64,000 nucleotides of DNA from Saprospirales bacterium (lineage in GTDB: Bacteria; Bacteroidota; Bacteroidia; Chitinophagales; Saprospiraceae), in the NCBI GenBank assembly GCA_016703765.1, contig JADJBL010000007.1, forward strand, positions 124,001 through 188,000, written 5' to 3'. Every line of letters begins with the position of its first letter. Positions within the stretch are counted from its first letter, which is position 1. This document shows positions 37,505-46,791 of the stretch, one piece after another. Both the position numbers and the translations under genes were made by a program. Under the pieces are notes generated by a model that was given only the letters and a program-made list of their open reading frames with translations, ran no database searches and was not told the origin of the DNA.

Positions 37505-38090
37505 TCAGGGCTAACAATTTTTCGTGAATATCCCATACCTGCATGATCAGGCTGCTGGCGCCATCGTTGGTGATCACAAAATCGGAGAGGCGGGCCTTTT
37601 CCTCTTCCGGCATCTGCTTGGCTGCGCGGGCTTCTACCGCCTCGCGGGTGCTCTGATCCCGCTCCATCACCCTTTGTATCCTCATCTCCAAAGGAGCAAA
37701 AACAGTGATGACCTTGTCCATGGCACGGTAGTTTCCACTTTCAAACAAAAGAGCCGCTTCCTTGATCGTGTAAGGCACGTTTTTTTGCCTCTCATGCCAT
37801 TTGTTCCCGTCTTCGAGCACGGCTGGGTGGACCAAAGCCTCCAGTTTTTTTAAGAGGTTATCATCGCCGAAAGCCTTTTCGGCGATATAGGTGCGGTTCA
37901 GAAAGCCATCGGCTTTATATGCTTCCGCGCCAAAGAGTTTTTTTATGCCCTCTACCAGGGCCGGGTCGGAGACCATGAGCGACTTTGCGCGGTCGTCCGC
38001 GTAATACACCGGGATGCCGAAGGTTTCAAAAACCTTGGCGACCGATGTTTTTCCACTTCCGATCCCGCCGGTCAAGCCTACTTTCATCAT
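37485..38090 (-). CDS. coaE: Dephospho-CoA kinase
   Basis: 201 residues, last step of coenzyme A synthesis. P-loop GLTGGIGSGKTSVAKVF, the DPCK signature YYADDRAKSLM, HPAVL and the lid region RDQSTREAVEARAAKQM are all present. Normal length. Downstream LOG gene overlaps by 20 bases. Confidence 0.95.
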   Translation of the reverse strand: MMKVGLTGGIGSGKTSVAKVFETFGIPVYYADDRAKSLMVSDPALVEGIKKLFGAEAYKADGFLNRTYIAEKAFGDDNLLKKLEALVHPAVLEDGNKWHERQKNVPYTIKEAALLFESGNYRAMDKVITVFAPLEMRIQRVMERDQSTREAVEARAAKQMPEEEKARLSDFVITNDGASSLIMQVWDIHEKLLALNASGTP

Positions 38091-38177
38091 GTTTTTGGGT
38101 TATTTGCTCTAAATATACGGAATCCGCCCATAAATTTATATTTTGGAAACCGTTGTTTCACCGGGAAAAAACCAGGT

Positions 38178-39197
38178 ATGATGCACTTCCTCAAAGCGGC
38201 CTTTCCGGCTTTAATCCTCCTGCTGATCGCCGGCGCCGCGCCGGCGCAAGATATCCATTTTTCTCACATGCACCGGACGCCCCTGCACCTCAACCCCGCG
38301 TTGACGGGGATGGCGCCTTCTGATCTGCGCTTTGGCGGGATCTATCGCAACCAATGGCGTGCGGTGCCTGTGCCCTACACCACCTTCGGTGCATTTGCGG
38401 ATACCCGGCTTTCCCAGCCGAAGCTGGGACCGGGCTTTATCGGCGCAGGCCTGCAATTGCTGACCGACGAGGCCGGCGATGGGCAGATGCGTTGGGTGCA
38501 GGGCGCGATTTCCCTGTCTTATCTGGTCCCGATCGGGAATCAATTCGCCCTGGGAGCGGGCATTCAGGGCTCCTTTGCACAGCGCAATTTCGAGCTGGGA
38601 CTGCTGACCTTCGACGAACAATTTGACGGCGATCAATTCAATGCCGCTTCTGCCAACGGCGAAGATGCCAGGCAAAACACCCTGAACTACATTTCCTTTG
38701 CCGCCGGAGCTAATATCCGCTTCAAGGTGCCGGAGAGCCGCACCCAGTTCGATCTGGGAAGCGGGGTTCACCATCTGACGGCGCCGGTGTCTAGTTTTTT
38801 GGAGGACGAGGATATCCGGCTTTCTCCCCGCATCAGTCCGTATTTGTTGGGCTCCGTACAGGTTCACTCGAAAATAGATGTCCTGCTGCGCGCCTGGTGG
38901 CAAGGCCAGGGCAGCTATCGCGAACTGGTCACGGGAGCGGGGATTCTCTACCATCTGCAAACGGCCCGTCAGCGCGAGCTATCCCTCGAATTTTCCATCC
39001 TGAACCGTTGGAAGGACGCCCTGATCCCCCAATTCGGCCTCCGGTACCGGACCTGGGAGGCCGGCATGAGCTACGATATCAACTTTTCCGATTTCCAAAA
39101 GGCCACAGGGCGCAGGGGAGGGCCGGAGTTGTATTTTCAGTATTTCATCACCCGGGTGCAGCCCCCGCCGCTGTTTAAGGCCTGCCCAATCTTTTAA
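38178..39197 (+). CDS. PorP/SprF-family outer membrane protein of type IX secretion
   Basis: 339 residues with a signal peptide (ending AAPAQD) and the PorP/SprF hallmark near the mature N-terminus (HMHRTPLHLNPALTGM, then GGIYRNQWRAV), followed by a beta-barrel. Family members work with type IX secretion or anchor gliding adhesins. It heads an operon with the OmpA-type protein, the usual PorP-PorE-like pairing. Confidence 0.9.
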   Translation: MMHFLKAAFPALILLLIAGAAPAQDIHFSHMHRTPLHLNPALTGMAPSDLRFGGIYRNQWRAVPVPYTTFGAFADTRLSQPKLGPGFIGAGLQLLTDEAGDGQMRWVQGAISLSYLVPIGNQFALGAGIQGSFAQRNFELGLLTFDEQFDGDQFNAASANGEDARQNTLNYISFAAGANIRFKVPESRTQFDLGSGVHHLTAPVSSFLEDEDIRLSPRISPYLLGSVQVHSKIDVLLRAWWQGQGSYRELVTGAGILYHLQTARQRELSLEFSILNRWKDALIPQFGLRYRTWEAGMSYDINFSDFQKATGRRGGPELYFQYFITRVQPPPLFKACPIF

Positions 39198-39238
39198 ACA
39201 AGATTTCAATAATTTTCAGGATACACAGGATTTCGCAT

Positions 39239-41229
39239 ATGAAGGTTTCTCATTCGTTATTATTCTTGGTATTGTGCTCGATCGTTTTTCCCTCTATTGC
39301 AGCGGGGCAGACTTTGAAGGCGCTGGAAAAGGCGGGGGACGAGGCATTTGGGCAAAAGAACTTTTATGTGGCGATGGTTCATTTCTCCGAGGCACTGGGT
39401 ATAGAGCCCGACAATGCCCGCCTGTCGTACAAATACGCCGAAGTAGCCCGCCATTTCAACGCCTACCAGGCTGCGGCAACCTATTACGAAAAGGTGAGTT
39501 ACTCGGCCGATGGGCCGAAATACCCGCTTGCCACCTATTGGCTGGGCATGATGAAAAAATCCCTAGGCTGGTATTCGGAGGCGGAGGCGGTTTTCGACCG
39601 CTTTCTCACCATGAAAACCGGGAACCCCAGGGATTCCTATTTTTTTGATCGCGCCCAAAAGGAACTCGAATGGTGCCGCCTTGCCCAGAAAACAGGCGCG
39701 GAGGCTGATCCCTACATCCGGGTCGAGCAATTGGGCAAACAGGTCAATTCCGATTTTTCGGAGTTCGCCCCGCTGGAAAGAGGGGATACCCTCTATTTTA
39801 CCTCCTACCGATTTGAAAAAGAGGACGATAAATTCAACCCAAAGCGGAAGGTCTCCAAGATGATGATTTCCGTGAAAGGGGAACGCGGAAAGGCGCTCAC
39901 CAGGGGAATGAACGACGAGTCGAAAAGCACGGCCCACACTGCGATCAGCCTCAACGGAAAAAGGCTCTACTTCACCCTCTGCGATTATATCTCCGATGCC
40001 GAACTGCGATGCAAGATCTATTACCGCGAGCCCGACCGCACGGGGAGATGGGGAAAAAAGGCCATCGAGCTCCCTACCTTCATCAATCAGGAAGGCTATA
40101 CAGCCACCCAACCCTGCCTGGCTTATGATTCTATCGCTCAGAAAGAGATCCTCTTCTTCGTATCCGACCGGCCGGGCGGGGCGGGAAAGCTCGATCTGTG
40201 GTATGCAACGGTGGAGGAACAGAGCTTCTCCAAGCCGGTCAACCTCACTTCGCTCAATACCCCCGAAAATGAGGTGACCCCCTATTTCGACATGCCTTCC
40301 CAGACGCTCTTTTTCAGTTCGGACGGCCGGGTCGGCTGGGGGAACTGGATATTTGGCAAAGCCGTCCCGACAGCCTGGAGTGGCTCGAACCCGAGCTCCT
40401 GCCGCTGCCGGTAAACAGCGGCTACGACGATTTATACTATGTCCCCGGCCGCCAACCGAATTCCGCCTGGCTTGCCTCCAACCGGCCCGGATCGTTTTTC
40501 CTGGACCCCGAAAACAAGGCCTGTTGCAACGACCTATACCGGGTTACATACCTCCCGAAACCTCCTCCACAGGATACCATTCCGCTGATCCCGATCGAGC
40601 CCCCGCCACTCCCGCCGCCGCCCTTGCCCCTGGAACCGCAAACGCTGGAGGATTTCCTTCCCCTGGCCCTGTTTTTCGACAACGACGAGCCGGATAAGCG
40701 GACCCAGCGCACCAGCACCCGCAAAACCTACGGAGAGACCTTCGAGCGTTATATGGTTCGAAAAAAGGAATACCTGGAGGAATACGGCGATCCGCTGGGA
40801 GAAGACGAAAGAGCCTTAGCAGACGAACACATGGACTCCTTTTTCGAGGAGGAAGTCCGAAAAGGCTACGACCATTTGCAGCGCTTTTCCGAAATCCTGC
40901 TGGAGCGCCTGGAGAAGGGCGACCGGGTGGAGATCTTCATCAAGGGGTATACCAGTCCCCGCGCCAAGAGCGAGTACAACCTCTCCCTGGGGCAGCGACG
41001 GATCAGCAGCGTGCGCAATCACTTTCAGGCCCACAAATCGGGCGTTTTCCGCCCCTTCCTGGAAAGCGGGCAGTTGCGCATCACCGAGCGCTCTTTCGGA
41101 GAAACCCTGGCGTCGAGGGAAGTGAGCGATGAACTGGAGGACCTTCGAAACTCCGTGTACAGCATTGGCGCAGCCAGAGAAAGAAGGGTGGAGATCGTCG
41201 AAATCCAGAGCTCCGAAAAATCAGAATAG
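39239..41229 (+). CDS. TPR/PD40/OmpA-domain protein (PorE-like), one frameshift
   Basis: About 663 residues when the frame is mended: signal peptide, TPR-like helices (FYVAMVHFSEALGIEPDNAR), a PD40 beta-propeller (FTSYRFEKEDDK, KEILFFVSDRPGGAGKLDLW), a Pro-rich linker and a C-terminal OmpA-like peptidoglycan-binding domain (EIFIKGYTSPRAKSEYNLSL). The domain order is that of PorE-type proteins, which tie type IX machinery to the wall. The frame breaks at a G run (40338-40342) and is mended by one extra G. The OmpA motif is altered from the usual GHTDxxG. Confidence 0.88.
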
Positions 41230-41238
41230 TACCCCTCC

Positions 41239-41916
41239 ATGGCAAAGTTCCGGACCCAACACTCCCGGCAGGGGAGGTCGCCCGCAGGCATCTTTTTGAT
41301 CTTTGGCGGCGCATTGGCGCTGCTGCTTTTATTGGTGTTTGGCAAGTCCTTGTTTTACGACTCTCTGTTTTTAGGAAAACAATGGTCGCCCGCATCCCCC
41401 GAAAACCGGTTTTTTCTTCCCGGCGCAGACCCCCGACATCAGGTGATACATTATCCTTACTATTCCGTTGGCATGGACTCGCCAGGCCGCACCACCGTAT
41501 GGGCCGCCTGGGAGCTCGATGCCCAGGCCGATACCGACTATCAGAAGACCTTTTTCGATTCTCTTTCCTTCTCACTGGCCCCTCCAGCCTGGAAGGCTTT
41601 GGGCAAAAGCGGGCAGGACCTCGTCGGGAGACTGGGGCATGTCTTTTTTACCGCAGGTCCGGCCGCCTCAGGCCAAATTTTCTGCGCCTGGCTCGACAAT
41701 GGCCAAAAAATTGAAGCCGCCGGCATTTTACTCGGAGATAGCCTGCAAAGTCCTATCGTCTTATCCATTGATTCTATTGAAACCTTGACCGGATTGGACC
41801 TGTTTGCCGAGCTTTGGGTCGACAGCCTGGAAGCGGAGGTGGAAAAAGCCGTTCATATTGCGCATTGGGAGCCCGAAATCCGCTTTAATCCGTATTTTGT
41901 CCCTGAAAACAAGTAG
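41239..41916 (+). CDS. Membrane-anchored protein, remotely like DNA/RNA non-specific endonucleases
   Basis: 225 residues with one N-terminal transmembrane helix (AGIFLIFGGALALLLLLVFG) and an exported domain. The stretch HYPYYSVGMDSPGRTTVWAAWEL resembles the entry strand of NUC1/endonuclease G proteins, but the catalytic DRGH motif is absent, so no nuclease activity is expected. The resemblance is weak. It lies between the OmpA-type gene and the HerA-like gene (gaps of 9 and 6 bases). Confidence 0.55.
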   Translation: MAKFRTQHSRQGRSPAGIFLIFGGALALLLLLVFGKSLFYDSLFLGKQWSPASPENRFFLPGADPRHQVIHYPYYSVGMDSPGRTTVWAAWELDAQADTDYQKTFFDSLSFSLAPPAWKALGKSGQDLVGRLGHVFFTAGPAASGQIFCAWLDNGQKIEAAGILLGDSLQSPIVLSIDSIETLTGLDLFAELWVDSLEAEVEKAVHIAHWEPEIRFNPYFVPENK

Positions 41917-41922
41917 CAATAA

Positions 41923-43488
41923 ATGGAACCTAAAAAAACATTCCTTCAAACCATTCAGGAAGGCTATAATTTTAAAGGCGATTCGATCATTTTAGGCGGC
42001 GCCATGGTCGAAAAGACCTCGCTGACGGACGCCCTCGTCCGCATCCCGATGCGGACCCTGAACCGGCACGGGATGATCGCCGGCTCGACCGGATCGGGGA
42101 AGACCAAAACTCTACAGATACTCGCCGAACAGCTTTCCGAAAAAGGAGTGCCCTCGCTCTTGATGGACATAAAGGGCGACCTCAGCGGGATCGCCAAACC
42201 TGCGCAAAGCAATGCGAAGATCGAAGAGCGGCATGCCAAGATCGGAGTTCCCTTCACCGCCGGCGCCAGCCCGGTTGCCTTTTACACTTTATCCGATGAA
42301 AAAGGCGCCCGCCTCCGAGCCACTGTTACTGAATTCGGGCCGGTGCTTTTCTCGAAGATCCTGGGCCTCAACGATACCCAATCGGGCATCGTGGCCATCA
42401 TATTCAAATACTGCGACGACAACGACCTGCCGCTGCTGGACCTGGAGGACTTCAAAAAGACTCTTCAGTACCTCTCCGGAGAGGGCAAAGAGGAGATCCA
42501 GGACGAATACGGGCTGATCTCTACCGCTTCGGTCGGCACCATCATGCGCAAAGTGGTGGAACTGGAACAACAGGGGGCCGAAAGATTCTTCGGAGAAGTC
42601 TCTTTCGATGTGGACGACCTTTGCAGGGTGGATGAGAATGGCAAGGGCATCGTCTCCATCATCCGCCTGACGGACATTCAGGATCGCCCGAAACTGTTCT
42701 CCACCTTTATGCTCCAGATCCTGGCAGAGATCTACTCTAATTTCCCCGAGGAAGGCGATCTCGACCAACCCAAACTGGTCATATTCATCGACGAGGCCCA
42801 CCTGGTTTTTGAAGAGGCCTCCGAAGCCCTGCTTGACCAGATCGAGGTCATCATCAAGCTGATCCGCTCCAAAGGCGTCGGCATTTTCTTTGTGACCCAA
42901 AACCCCAGCGATGTGCCGGCCGAAGTGCTCGGACAACTGGGTCTGAAAATACAACACTCGCTTCGGGCATTTACGGCCAAAGACCGGAAAGATATCAAGC
43001 TCACCGCAGAGAACTACCCCTTGACCGATTTTTACGAGGTGGACACCCTGCTCACCGAACTGGGTATCGGGGAGGCCATTGTCTCGGCGCTCAATGAAAA
43101 GGGGATTCCCACGCCGCTCGTGCACACTATGTTACGTGCGCCACAATCGAGGATGGACGTATTGACGGAAGACGAGTTGGAGGATCTGGTTCAGCAATCC
43201 GGAATGGTTAGAAAGTACAACCAGAAGATAGACAACGAAAGCGCTCACGAGATCCTTTCGGAAAAGATTGAAGCAGCCAGGAGGGAAGAGATGGAGATGG
43301 AGCGCCGCAAGCAGAGCGAAGCGGCCTGGACCAACAGCAGCCGGGGCCGCAGAGAAAAAAGCACCATTGAAAAAATCATGACCTCTACGACCTCCCGGCA
43401 AATCGGCCGTGCCGTTGCCAGGGAGTTGACCAGGGGATTGTTGGGAGTTTTGGGTATCGGCAGTACTGCCAGGCGGAGAAAGAGTTAG
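41923..43488 (+). CDS. HerA-like ATPase, DUF853 family
   Basis: 521 residues. Walker A MIAGSTGSGKTKTLQIL, Walker B KLVIFIDEAHLVFEEA, the arginine-finger region and a basic C-terminal tail (SSRGRREKSTIEK) fit the DUF853/YjgR HerA-type hexameric ATPases. These are thought to move DNA, but the family's function is not settled. It is last in the PorP operon (6-base gap), an unexpected place for a DNA-handling ATPase. Confidence 0.88.
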   Translation: MEPKKTFLQTIQEGYNFKGDSIILGGAMVEKTSLTDALVRIPMRTLNRHGMIAGSTGSGKTKTLQILAEQLSEKGVPSLLMDIKGDLSGIAKPAQSNAKIEERHAKIGVPFTAGASPVAFYTLSDEKGARLRATVTEFGPVLFSKILGLNDTQSGIVAIIFKYCDDNDLPLLDLEDFKKTLQYLSGEGKEEIQDEYGLISTASVGTIMRKVVELEQQGAERFFGEVSFDVDDLCRVDENGKGIVSIIRLTDIQDRPKLFSTFMLQILAEIYSNFPEEGDLDQPKLVIFIDEAHLVFEEASEALLDQIEVIIKLIRSKGVGIFFVTQNPSDVPAEVLGQLGLKIQHSLRAFTAKDRKDIKLTAENYPLTDFYEVDTLLTELGIGEAIVSALNEKGIPTPLVHTMLRAPQSRMDVLTEDELEDLVQQSGMVRKYNQKIDNESAHEILSEKIEAARREEMEMERRKQSEAAWTNSSRGRREKSTIEKIMTSTTSRQIGRAVARELTRGLLGVLGIGSTARRRKS

Positions 43489-43493
43489 TTTCT

Positions 43494-44072
43494 TTAATCC
43501 TTATCGATGGCGGGCACAGACTGCCCGTAGCTTTGCTGAAATTTCTCCCAGGACATTTTCTTGTGGTAATCCTGGGCAAAATATTGAAGGATTCTTTCAA
43601 ACTCATCCGGGCCCCGGAATCCGGAAATGGCCTGGATCACCTCCATGTTTTCATCCAGGAAGACCACGGTGGGGTAGCCCAGGCGGCCTTTGGTGATCTC
43701 CGCAGCCAATGCGTGATAGCCGCGCTGTCCGCTCGAAACGAAGGAATAGGTTTTTCCTTTGAAGACGATATCCTCTTTCATCTCCGCATTGAACTTGACG
43801 GGGTAGTAATGGTCGTTGATAAACTCGGAGATATACCCTTTTTCATAGGTAGCCGCGTCCATTTTCTTGCACCAGCCGCACCAGTCTGTGTACAGGTCGA
43901 CCATAAATTTGCGCTTTTCCGATCCGGAGCGCTTGTCGGCCTCCTCCCAGGTCAGCCAATTTACACCGGCAGCAGATTCAGCAGCCCTGTCAGAGGGCTG
44001 GAAGGGGGCGGTGTTGGACAACAGGGTGATAAAAATTATGGAGAATAGTCCTAATAAGGGGTAAGCTTTCAT
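43494..44072 (-). CDS. Exported thioredoxin-fold protein
   Basis: 192 residues with an N-terminal signal or anchor (MKAYPLLGLFSIIFITLL), then a thioredoxin fold with the redox motif DWCGWCKKMD, the cis-Pro region GYPTVVFLDEN, and DYHKKMSWEKFQQSYG at the C-terminus. It probably reduces or oxidises disulfides in the periplasm; cytochrome c maturation is one candidate use. The ATG at 44072 is preferred because it gives the signal sequence. Confidence 0.83.
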   Translation of the reverse strand: MKAYPLLGLFSIIFITLLSNTAPFQPSDRAAESAAGVNWLTWEEADKRSGSEKRKFMVDLYTDWCGWCKKMDAATYEKGYISEFINDHYYPVKFNAEMKEDIVFKGKTYSFVSSGQRGYHALAAEITKGRLGYPTVVFLDENMEVIQAISGFRGPDEFERILQYFAQDYHKKMSWEKFQQSYGQSVPAIDKD

Positions 44073-44163
44073 GACACGATTACCTTTAGCGTCCGTAAAA
44101 ATACAAGGATGGAACAATATCACCAGCACCTTTATGCGCCTCTTTCCATATTTTAAAGAAAGT

Positions 44164-45231
44164 TTAACGAAGAGGCTCCGGGTTTTTCCAAATGAACAGG
44201 CGGTCGGCCAACAATTCCTCCACTTCCTTCAGCTCCCCGGATAGAGAAGGCGCTTCGACCCCTTTTTCCAGAAAGAGGGGCGCCTTAAAAACCCTGGCCT
44301 CATCCCACAGGGATTGGGCGATGAGGCTTTTCAGCAGTTTCCCACCTCCTTCCACCATCAGCGAGGTCAACCTTTCTTTTGCAAGACACTCCAGCACGTA
44401 AGGAAGGACGTTCGTCCCGAAAGGAGCGGAGAAAATTCGCACATTGGCCTGGCTGCCTTCATAGCTTTCGGGGTTTTCCGTAAAAACCCAGGTAGGGGCT
44501 TGTTCGTCGAAGACGCGAAGCGTCCGGGGCAGTGTTCCCGGCCGGTCCAACACCAGGCGCACAGGGCTTTTGCCGTAGAAATGCCTGTTTGTGAGGGAGG
44601 GGTTATCGGCCAGCAAGGTATTGCTTCCCACGAGGATGGCATCGGTTTCCCCCCGCCATTTGTGTACGAGGCGCCTGGAGACCTCATTGGTCATCCAAAG
44701 GCTTCCGCCCTCCGGACCGAGAAAACCGTCTTCGGATTGGGCGTATTTCAGCAGGATGTATGGGCGGCCGAGGCTCGCAAAGGTATTTCGTATATCGCAG
44801 TGCGGCGCTCCTTCCGTTTCCAGATGTCCAGCGTGGACTTCGACGCCTGCCTCCCTAAGTTTTTGAAGCCCCAGGCCATTTACGGCGGGAGAGCGGTCCA
44901 GATTGGAGACCACCACCCGGGGGATGCCCTTTTCGAGGATCAGGTCGGTACATGGGGGCGTTTTGCCGAACACACAACAGGGCTCCAAAGAGACATACAG
45001 GGTGCTTTTTGGTATGAGGGCTTCGTCTTCGCGGCTCACTGCGTTGATGGCATTCACTTCGGCGTGTGCACCGCCATATTGTTGGTGGAACCCCTCGCCA
45101 ATGATCCGCCCCTCATAAACCAGCACGGCGCCCACCGTGGGGTTGGGCGAAACCTTGCCGGCCCCGAGCCTGGCCAGGTCAAAGCAGCGTTGGAGAAAGC
45201 GCGATTCTGTATCGGGGTGGAATGATTTCAT
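44164..45231 (-). CDS. ribD: Riboflavin biosynthesis bifunctional deaminase/reductase RibD
   Basis: 355 residues. N-terminal cytidine-deaminase-like domain with zinc ligands GGAHAEVNAI and LEPCCVFGKTPPCTD; C-terminal reductase domain with LLKYAQSEDGFLG, ETDAILVGSNTLLADNPSL and LMVEGGGKLLKSL. It deaminates and then reduces the pyrimidine intermediate of riboflavin synthesis. It stands alone, divergent from the HNH-AP2 gene. Confidence 0.95.
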   Translation of the reverse strand: MKSFHPDTESRFLQRCFDLARLGAGKVSPNPTVGAVLVYEGRIIGEGFHQQYGGAHAEVNAINAVSREDEALIPKSTLYVSLEPCCVFGKTPPCTDLILEKGIPRVVVSNLDRSPAVNGLGLQKLREAGVEVHAGHLETEGAPHCDIRNTFASLGRPYILLKYAQSEDGFLGPEGGSLWMTNEVSRRLVHKWRGETDAILVGSNTLLADNPSLTNRHFYGKSPVRLVLDRPGTLPRTLRVFDEQAPTWVFTENPESYEGSQANVRIFSAPFGTNVLPYVLECLAKERLTSLMVEGGGKLLKSLIAQSLWDEARVFKAPLFLEKGVEAPSLSGELKEVEELLADRLFIWKNPEPLR

Positions 45232-45277
45232 ACCCTTCCGTTATTTCTTTTGGAAAATATGCTTGCAAGGCAAAAAA

Positions 45278-45285
45278 TAATTTTG
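45278..45285 (+). promoter_or_regulatory. Putative -7 element for the HNH-AP2 gene
   Basis: TAATTTTG fits TAnnTTTG and lies 48 bases before the GTG at 45333. A TTTG lies 25 bases upstream. It supports a start downstream of about 45292. Confidence 0.4.
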
Positions 45286-45332
45286 TTAATTTTACGAATA
45301 GAATTAATAAAATTCTACAAACCCGCCGAATC

Positions 45333-45887
45333 GTGCTATACAAAGTAAAATTAAAAAATGCCGACGACCATGTGTTGCTTGACGACAGGGTTTATGAGTG
45401 GTTGACAACCGAACCTTACTACGTACAAGTCAATCTGGTCAATAACCTGCGCAAGCATTCGAGTGGCTGCGCCGTGTTCCAGAAGACCTGGAAAAAAGCC
45501 GACGGAGGTTATAAAACCGAAACCCTATACCTGCACAAGCTCATTGCAGAAAAATTTTTGAACAACGCGCGGTCCAAGGAAAGAAACCTCGTCGGGTGCA
45601 AAAACGGCAATAAATTGGACTGCCGGCTGGAAAATATCGTATATCGGTCCAGGGCATCCGCGAGCAGAAAACGAAAAACCAGCTCCAAAGTAGGATATAC
45701 CGGGGTCTATAAAGAAAACAATCGCTTCCGGGCCGTCATCTCCATAAACCGCAAAGCCGTTCACCTGGGTATGTTCACCACGCCGGAGGAGGCCGCCCTG
45801 GCCTACAACAAAAAATCCAAAGAACTTTTCGGAGAGGAAGGCAAGGTCAATGTCCTGAAAAAAGGCATGAAAAAAGAAGACGATTAA
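45333..45887 (+). CDS. HNH-like plus AP2-domain DNA-binding protein
   Basis: 184 residues from GTG 45333 (an ATT start is also possible; no ATG is available). The middle (about 45-110) resembles HNH_3-type homing endonuclease domains: LYLHKLIAEKFL and VGCKNGNKLDCRLENI. The C-terminal 60 residues are an AP2/ERF DNA-binding domain (VGYTGVYKENNRFRAVI, HLGMFTTPEEAALAYNKKS). Such HNH-AP2 pairs come from mobile homing endonucleases. Here a key His seems replaced by Cys (VGCKNG against the usual HKNG), so it may be a domesticated regulator. Confidence 0.75.
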   Translation: MLYKVKLKNADDHVLLDDRVYEWLTTEPYYVQVNLVNNLRKHSSGCAVFQKTWKKADGGYKTETLYLHKLIAEKFLNNARSKERNLVGCKNGNKLDCRLENIVYRSRASASRKRKTSSKVGYTGVYKENNRFRAVISINRKAVHLGMFTTPEEAALAYNKKSKELFGEEGKVNVLKKGMKKEDD

Positions 45888-45925
45888 TTTCCTAACTTTA
45901 CCGCCGTTTGAATGATTGAAAATCT

Positions 45926-46791
45926 ATGGGCTGGTTTAAACGATTAAAAGAGGGCATACAGACGGCAACCAAATTCAAGAAGGAGGCGCCGGACGGCCTG
46001 TGGTACAAATGTAACAGTTGCGGGGAAACCAGCACCATGAAAGAGTTGCGGGAAAATTTCTTCAAATGCCCCAAATGCAACTACCATGTGCGCATCGGTT
46101 CTCACGACTACTTTGAGCTCCTGTTCGACGGCCGTTATCAGGAACTGCATCCCGACCTCATTGCGGTTGACAAGCTCGAGTTCACAGACCTCAAAGCCTA
46201 TCCGGATCGCCTGGAAGAAGCACGCCGCAAAACGGGCCTGGCCGATGCCATGACCAACGCGGTGGGTAAGGTAAAAAAACGCTCCCTCGTCATTTCCGCC
46301 ATGGATTTCAGCTTTATCGGAGGCTCCATGGGCTCTGTGATGGGAGAAAAGATATCCCTGGCGATCGACTATTGCCTGGAGCACCGGATACCCCTGATGA
46401 TCATTTCCAAATCGGGCGGCGCCAGGATGATGGAATCGGCTTTTCGCTCATGCAAATGGCCAAGACCTCCGCTAAACTGACGCTAATGGCCCGGGCCGGA
46501 ATACCTTATTTTTCTTTCCTCACCGATCCGACCACCGGCGGAGTGACCGCCTCCTTTGCCATGCTGGGCGACCTCAATTTCGCGGAGCCCAACTGCCTAA
46601 TCGGCTTTGCCGGACCAAGGGTGATCAAGGAAACCATCAAAAGGGATCTTCCCGAGGGCTTTCAGACCTCCGAATTCCTTCTGGAACACGGATTCCTCGA
46701 CTTCATCATCGATCGAAAGGACCTTCGGGAAACGATTGCAGACCTCTTGCAATTATTCGACAACGCTCCCCAACCGGCTACTCCCGAATAA
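45926..46791 (+). CDS. accD: Acetyl-CoA carboxylase carboxyltransferase subunit beta, one frameshift
   Basis: N-terminal zinc ribbon (WYKCNSCGE and KCPKCNYHV) and crotonase-fold carboxyltransferase domain ([26 protein letters not shown], then after the frame change [28 protein letters not shown] and [12 protein letters not shown]). One missing T in the TTTT run at 46441-46444 splits the gene; restoring it gives about 288 residues, the normal size. AccD is essential for fatty acid synthesis, so a sequencing deletion is far likelier than a real mutation. Confidence 0.93.

Noticed and set aside
46441..46444. Programmed frameshift in accD
   Set aside because: No slippery heptamer or downstream pseudoknot is seen and the family is encoded in one frame; a one-base loss in TTTT explains it.
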